Shown: positions 59,323 through 64,000 of the stretch, one piece after another | Layout of the letters: each line of letters begins with the position of its first letter | How positions within the stretch are numbered: position 1 is the first letter of the stretch | DNA from: Marchantia polymorpha subsp. ruderalis | Taxonomy: Eukaryota > Streptophyta > Marchantiopsida > Marchantiales > Marchantiaceae | Assembly (NCBI GenBank): GCA_037833965.1 | Contig: AP031353.1 | Location: 10,914,501 to 10,978,500, forward strand | DNA length: 64,000 bases | Direction of reading: 5' to 3' | Notes under the pieces: generated by a model | Database searches by the model: none | Seen by the model: only the letters and a program-made list of their open reading frames with translations | Told to the model about the DNA's origin: nothing | Made by a program: the position numbers and the translations under genes

Positions 59323-59361
59323 GATGTTTGGTTGGTTGACTCTAGATCTTCTGATCATTTG
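59323..59361 (+). pseudogene. copia aspartic protease remnant
   Basis: DVWLVDSRSSDHL corresponds to the copia protease active site WxxDSGASxHM, with the catalytic DSG changed to DSR. A stop codon follows within about 15 codons of the motif. Confidence 0.75.
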
Positions 59362-59828
59362 ATTAAGACAAGGAGTCGGTTTAAGCTGCTTAAGCCGTGA
59401 GGGACTTGTTGTCACGATGGGAGATGGAGCTGACAGCAAGTTTGAAGGCGAGAGGAGTGCAGAAGTAAATCGCCATATGGAATTATGAAGGCGATTTGGA
59501 CTGTCTGTTAAGTACTTGGACTTAATAAACATTTTATCAGCATAGAGAAGTTTAACAAGCTCTATGAGATGGAGGTTATATTCTAGTACAGTACTTCTCC
59601 AATGTTCGACGCGTATGAATGTGGAAGTCCAGTAAATCTGCATTGTGTATAGCATGGAAGACTCTTCAAGCTGGACAGTAAGGTCCGTGCACAGTTTGAT
59701 CACCAAGGTGGACAGGTCCAAAGTTTGGCATAGACGTCACAAACGTCTGAAGGTCCACAAATTGTTGATGTTGTAGGAGCTGAACATGGTGGAAGGACCC
59801 TCCGACATTGAAGGAGGATCTCAAATGT

Positions 59829-59905
59829 TGCAAAAGATGTCCGCTTGGCCAGCAGACAAGCGAAAGTTTTCCAAAGCAGAAAGCTACTCCTGCTACGAGA
59901 GAGGT
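59829..59905 (+). pseudogene. copia GAG-pre-integrase remnant
   Basis: CKRCPLGQQTSESFPKQKAT matches the conserved CxxCxxGKQxxxxFPxxxxxRA segment at the junction to integrase. A WHRRHKRL fragment about 110 bp upstream corresponds to the WHRRLGH motif in another frame. Confidence 0.75.
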
Positions 59906-59959
59906 TGTTTTGTAGGACCAAGACTCACACACGCAAGGTCAAGATGATCAAGACGAATC

Positions 59960-60060
59960 ATGGGCATCGTACTCCAACTGAACGTACTAAATAATCCTTC
60001 ACAAAATGGAATTGATGACAAGCGTCATCGTTTAGTGATGGAGAGGCTGAAAGCTAAATC
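59960..60060 (+). pseudogene. copia integrase core remnant
   Basis: GIVLQLNVLNNPSQNGIDDKR continues into HRLVMERL, the counterpart of the copia integrase segment xYTPQQNGVAERxNRxLxEMAR. The acidic residue of the catalytic triad here (E in VAER) is replaced by D. The remainder of integrase is not detectable. Confidence 0.75.
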
Positions 60061-60132
60061 AAATATTAGAACATCTTCAAGCTTCAAGAATTCAGCATCT
60101 GATCTTGTTGAAGAGGATATGAGACTACCACT

Positions 60133-60188
60133 CACCACCTCACTGTAACATGTGGATATGCTTCTGTACATAATACAGTGAGGTGGTG
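60133..60188. repeat. inverted repeat, 15-bp perfect arms, inside the copia remnant
   Basis: CACCACCTCACTGTA (60133-60147) and its exact reverse complement at 60174-60188, 26-nt loop. It lies just after the integrase trace, where the element has lost a large internal segment, so it may mark a small insertion or a deletion scar. Confidence 0.88.
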
Positions 60189-60857
60189 AAAAACCACCTG
60201 GGCTATTAAGGTCTAGGAAACTTTCTCCGTCATTTGCAGGGTTGCAAAGCTGAGAACCCTATATATCATAGACTCTTAGAAAGTTTGGTTATCCATCTCA
60301 CTGTATTGGCAACAAGTGTTACTGTAGCAGCAAAGTTTTCTTACAATGTGAATATGTGTAGATGTTTACTCTTGTTACACTAGTTCTGAAGTTTTTGAGA
60401 ACTATGGATTCTGATTTTCAAATCATTGTAGGACTATGAGGGAGAAAAAATCATTTAAGCAACGATAAGTATCACCTATTTCAACCTTTTATATCAAATT
60501 TATGACAACGTGTTCTTATTTCTTTACCCAGTGTTAAATCATGCAATGCAAATGAAAGCAACAACCTAACGTGTTGCAACAATAATGTTATCCAATTATT
60601 TGTATACCATTTTATACATATAGTTCAAATATGAAAGGTGTTGTATAACTATTGAAGCTATCCCTAGTCTCCGGTTTTGTTCTATGACATGTAGTGTTCG
60701 TGATAGTCTCGTGCGTGACATTTTCTCTGTCATTTTGCAGGGTTGCAAAGCTCAGAACTGTTAGAATTGTATAATGTATACTTGACACGCATGGATGGAA
60801 GCTAGAGGAAAAGACCGTTATTTGTGCATTTGAGCATGATGTGAAGTACGGCAACGA

Positions 60858-61091
60858 GTGGGATATGAAGTGCGTGGAAAGTACCAGCTTGTTTGTCACC
60901 TGAAAAGATTTGCATGGCCAAGGACGAGCTACTCGGGCATGTCACATCTTGCTGACCGAAGTGATGCTGGTCCAAGTATCAACGAAGTACGACTTAGAGG
61001 TTTAGTTGTCTTGTATGTAGATGATACTCTACCTCCAAACTATGATGACAAGCTCTTTCTTCGGAGTTTGAACAGTAGAGGTGGGAGTTGA
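60858..61091 (+). pseudogene. copia reverse transcriptase remnant with YVDD
   Basis: The frame reads KYQLVCHLKRF (compare VCxLKKxLYGLKQAPRAW), RSDAGPSINEV (compare RSDADPSLYV) and VVLYVDDTLPPN (compare VVLYVDDLLLTGN). The catalytic YVDD box is at 61014-61025. The frame is open for 77 codons, but the rest of the RT is missing. An out-of-frame STSHMSEDKSDRIEMTRQSI trace near 61237 fits the copia segment before RNase H. Confidence 0.8.
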
Positions 61092-61385
61092 TGATTGTCC
61101 TTGCATCGCAAATCGGATATTCATACTGATTTGGGCCCAGGATAGCACTAGGTGTGAAAAATGAATTCTCATGGAGTGTTCTGAGTGTGTAGTTTTTATG
61201 GTTTGAATCTATGGTGAGCAGACTGCAACTGTGCAACTGACACTTTAGTCCACCAGTCACATGTCTGAAGATAAATCTGACCGTATAGAAATGACAAGGC
61301 AAAGTATACATCATGTGGTACATTTAATCAGAGGCCTATGGTTTGCACAGTAGACTTAAATCATTGAGGCTTTCATAAGCCTCAC

Positions 61386-61545
61386 AGGGGTCTTGCACTA
61401 GACTTTACTTCATCTAGTCACATTGCATGATCTATATTCATACTTTCAAGTGTTCGTTCCCAGTATTTCTTAGTCTGATTGTAAGTAAGGTCAAGATTCA
61501 AGAACTTGTCTCCGTGTTGTCTTCGTCTCTGGACTAAGAGTGATA
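61386..61545 (+). repeat. probable 3' LTR segment of the copia element
   Basis: Counterpart of 57998-58170. Together the pair shows many substitutions and indels, which implies an old insertion. A small palindrome (TGAGGCTT/AAGCCTCA) lies just before it at about 61363-61382. Confidence 0.55.
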
Positions 61546-61670
61546 ACGCATTCTTTTTAATAGTAGTTAGGGGTGACGGTTGGTAAAGTGCAACAAGAGT
61601 GTTACTCTGGATTAATACTTCTTTTATTGTCAATGATTTGATCAGATAGGTGTTCCAAGCTATGGATTGT

Positions 61671-64000
61671 TCAACTGCAGTGGCTTATATATTAGACAGT
61701 ACACCTAATTTATAGATATCTCCACATGGAACCTGTGCCACGTGATTGAATTAAGAACTCTCTGATCTAATCACCCATCTAGAAGTTTTGGATAAATCCC
61801 TTCAAAAGGTGATGAAGTTCGTTATGGTTACACGTGAGTAACGGCTAAAGTTGGACATATACGTGTTTCTGGAATTCGAGATGAAGGAAAAGGCACGGCG
61901 CATTGCCGTCGATGCTAGACGTCATTTCCACTAACCTGCCGACTCTTGAAGTTATTACTATCTAACAAGTTACAGGTTAACATCCAAGTGCACGATTGTG
62001 ACTGAAATCAGTAGTCAGTCTTACGAAATGAAAACTTTTCAGTATGACTATTGGTCAAGATCTTACAACGAACCTTAAACATTTTAGAAATTCGGTCCAT
62101 CCGCCGTTGTAGGATAACGGGACATGGTTCAAGTCGGAAGTAATAAAATACACAAATGTTTAAGATTACTTCCTGTTGAGTGTAACTCATGACGGAATCG
62201 CATTAGATCTGCGGATGACGAGGGCATGAATACGCATAATTTAGCTTTGTTGATACTTTCATACTTGCTCTGGTCGTTCTCCCAGCCGAATTTGCAGCCA
62301 TTTCACGAGAATGATTGAAGGAGAAGATCATGATAAGAGCGTGATCTGCCACCCCCGTATTGTGGAGGAATCGGTCATTCAGGCTCCAAATCTTATCCTA
62401 GAGAGGAGATACGTCTCGTTTCACGTGCAGTTTGTGTCTCTACACCGCTTTAGTTTCTTCGTGGTTCATGAAAAGGTCAGGGTACGAGCACGAAGAAAGA
62501 CACGTTGCGATTATTACGGTTCAAAGCAAGAAGAAAGTCCGTGGATGATTATTACTGGAATCCACGACCTTCTCCACGGCCAAATGAATTCTGCCACGAG
62601 AGTGACAAAAAACTACGCATTCTCGTTGTCCATCTCCTGGAGCCTGAAACAGATTGAAAAGCGTTTCCTTCTGTAGATATAATCGCCTCATCTAATTGGC
62701 TGAATGGAGCCATGACATCGAATCGATCTCCTTGGAGTTCTAAGATGTCATTTCAAAGCAGTGCTTGATAAACTCACTGTAGAATGGGAAGTTTTCGTAA
62801 TGTGAGTAGATGTGCACCTATTGCGACTCATAATCTAGCGAAGAGTGAGCTTGAAGTGAGGTCAGGGGAGCTAACAGAACGCATCTGGGAGTCGAAGTTT
62901 GACTCTTGGGTTTCTCTCTTGGATTTTAGTTAAACGCTCACAAGTCAAACGGGAGATTGAAAGCAGCCACTTCATCTTGACACCGTACTTTGGAGTTATG
63001 ACTGCACTACGTCAAAAGATCATACCACTCTCTGGTATCAGATGTCGGCCTAGTTTTGAATGATCGTTCCTAGGAACCGTTGACAAAACGATTAGCAACA
63101 CTAAGCATTGCATTCGCAGGTATCAATCTGATTCAATATCTGTTAGGAGTCAGTCATCGAAGTGAAGATTAGTGGACCGACGGTGGGACGGGAGTTGAGG
63201 AATATCCATCACATGATTGAAGCTACTTTTCTCACCTCAAACTGAAAATTAAAGCTCCTGTGAAGACTAATCACGTCCGTGGACAAACCTGGGAACTCAG
63301 TGCCGGGTCCACCCGATCTCATAGTTGACTCGGACTTGAAAAGGGTACAGTAACGGCGACTATAAATGAATTTGAGAGAATTGTTGGATCCTATAAGCGA
63401 CATGATGATACACGTACAGATAACAATGGTAGCCTTGGAGATGAATGCAGACGGATTCATCTTTGAACTTGCTTCATTTCACAGGCGGTATTAATTATAA
63501 CAAAGTATATCAGCTCGTCGGCAGGGGCAGATCAACTGCCCAATATGCTGATTAATGGGTAGCTTGAGTTAAAAGAGGAAAATCGTAAACTTTGTCGAGT
63601 ATTCTCAAATAACACTTGTGCTGTTGTAGATCTCGCTCTCGTTCCAACCTTCATGTTTAGCTCCCTACCGCACAATACAAGCTCGTACAGTTTCTTAGAC
63701 ATAGATGTCAACTTGTCTGCCCCTTATTCACCGGATCCTACGGGAATCACATTAATCTGAAATTTTGTTCCATCTCGACACTTCAATCACAAGCAAATTC
63801 AGCTATTTGTCTGTGCCTCACGGATGTTCGCGGTGTTTAGTCGTAGTACTTTAGTCGTCGGTTGCCGTCTCTTTTCCTAGGCTGCACAGCTTTAACTCTG
63901 CCTGACACCCCAAGTGTATACTGCAATGAGGCTATGAAACTCTCACTAGAAATAAAGTCTTCAGTACGAAGGTACTAGAAAAGTATGGCCAGGGTCGATG
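61671..64000. other. no gene recognised
   Basis: A 121-codon + frame at 62311-62676 and an 83-codon minus frame at 63460-63209 are open but match no known family. TGGTATCAGA at 63033-63042 resembles the initiator-Met tRNA primer-binding site of LTR elements but stands alone. Confidence 0.45.

Larger units (their letters stand above)
57980..61670 (+). mobile_element. decayed Ty1/copia LTR retrotransposon
   Basis: Remnants of gag, zinc knuckle, protease, GAG-pre-integrase, integrase and reverse transcriptase appear on the + strand in the canonical copia order between two diverged similar segments that look like LTRs. Every domain is interrupted by stops or frameshifts, most of integrase and RT is missing and RNase H is nearly absent. 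The element is therefore dead, old and internally deleted (about 3.7 kb compared with the 5 kb or so of complete copia elements). Ends are approximate. No primer-binding site or target-site duplication could be found. Confidence 0.82.

Noticed and set aside
62311-62676. 121-codon + frame after the copia remnant
   Set aside because: No family resemblance and no retroelement motif could be found.

Overview
The window reads as nuclear DNA of a land plant. It carries plant-only gene families (phytocyanin, xyloglucan endotransglucosylase/hydrolase, plant LRRNT-type leucine-rich-repeat protein), short GT-AG introns, a degraded copy of plant U6 snRNA and a short CCCTAAA (Arabidopsis-type telomere) tract. 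Low gene density, single-exon LRR genes and strong base-composition contrast make a bryophyte-like genome (for example a liverwort) my guess. The sequence alone does not prove the species.

Layout. 1-4.0 kb is AT-rich, then mixed sequence with no recognisable gene. 4.0-9.4 kb is a phytocyanin cluster: a truncated remnant (about 4075-4232) followed by two intact two-exon paralogues (5016-5766 and 8622-9374) on the + strand, each inside a duplicated block that also covers its promoter. 9.4-24.9 kb is a long gene-poor stretch with AT-rich blocks, microsatellites and perfect inverted repeats. 24.9-28.2 kb is GC-rich and contains a complete four-exon XTH gene (26620-28047, +). 28.2-41.6 kb is gene-poor again: a polypurine tract, a U6-like pseudogene (35191-35277), an extremely AT-poor-in-genes block (36.06-38.7 kb, very high A+T) and a long foldback (40093-40183). 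42.39-44.17 kb is an intronless secreted LRR protein on the minus strand. 44.2-53.5 kb has no recognisable gene but holds a 183-bp-period tandem duplication. 53.68-54.87 kb is a very GC-rich ribonuclease-inhibitor-like LRR gene on the minus strand, with a likely 5'UTR intron and a GC-rich leader up to about 56.7 kb. 57.9-61.7 kb is a badly decayed Ty1/copia retrotransposon in which gag, zinc knuckle, protease, pre-integrase, integrase and reverse transcriptase traces remain in the canonical order. 61.7-64 kb has nothing I can name.

The genes do not form a pathway. The two phytocyanins (predicted GPI-anchored), the XTH and the secreted LRR protein are all predicted to act at the plasma membrane/cell wall; the RNI-type LRR protein is predicted intracellular. 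No clearly new multi-gene system was found. The items most worth checking are the U6-like copy, the 43-nt-arm foldback, the hairpin/telomere-motif junction at the truncated phytocyanin copy, and the abrupt GC island of the RNI-LRR gene.
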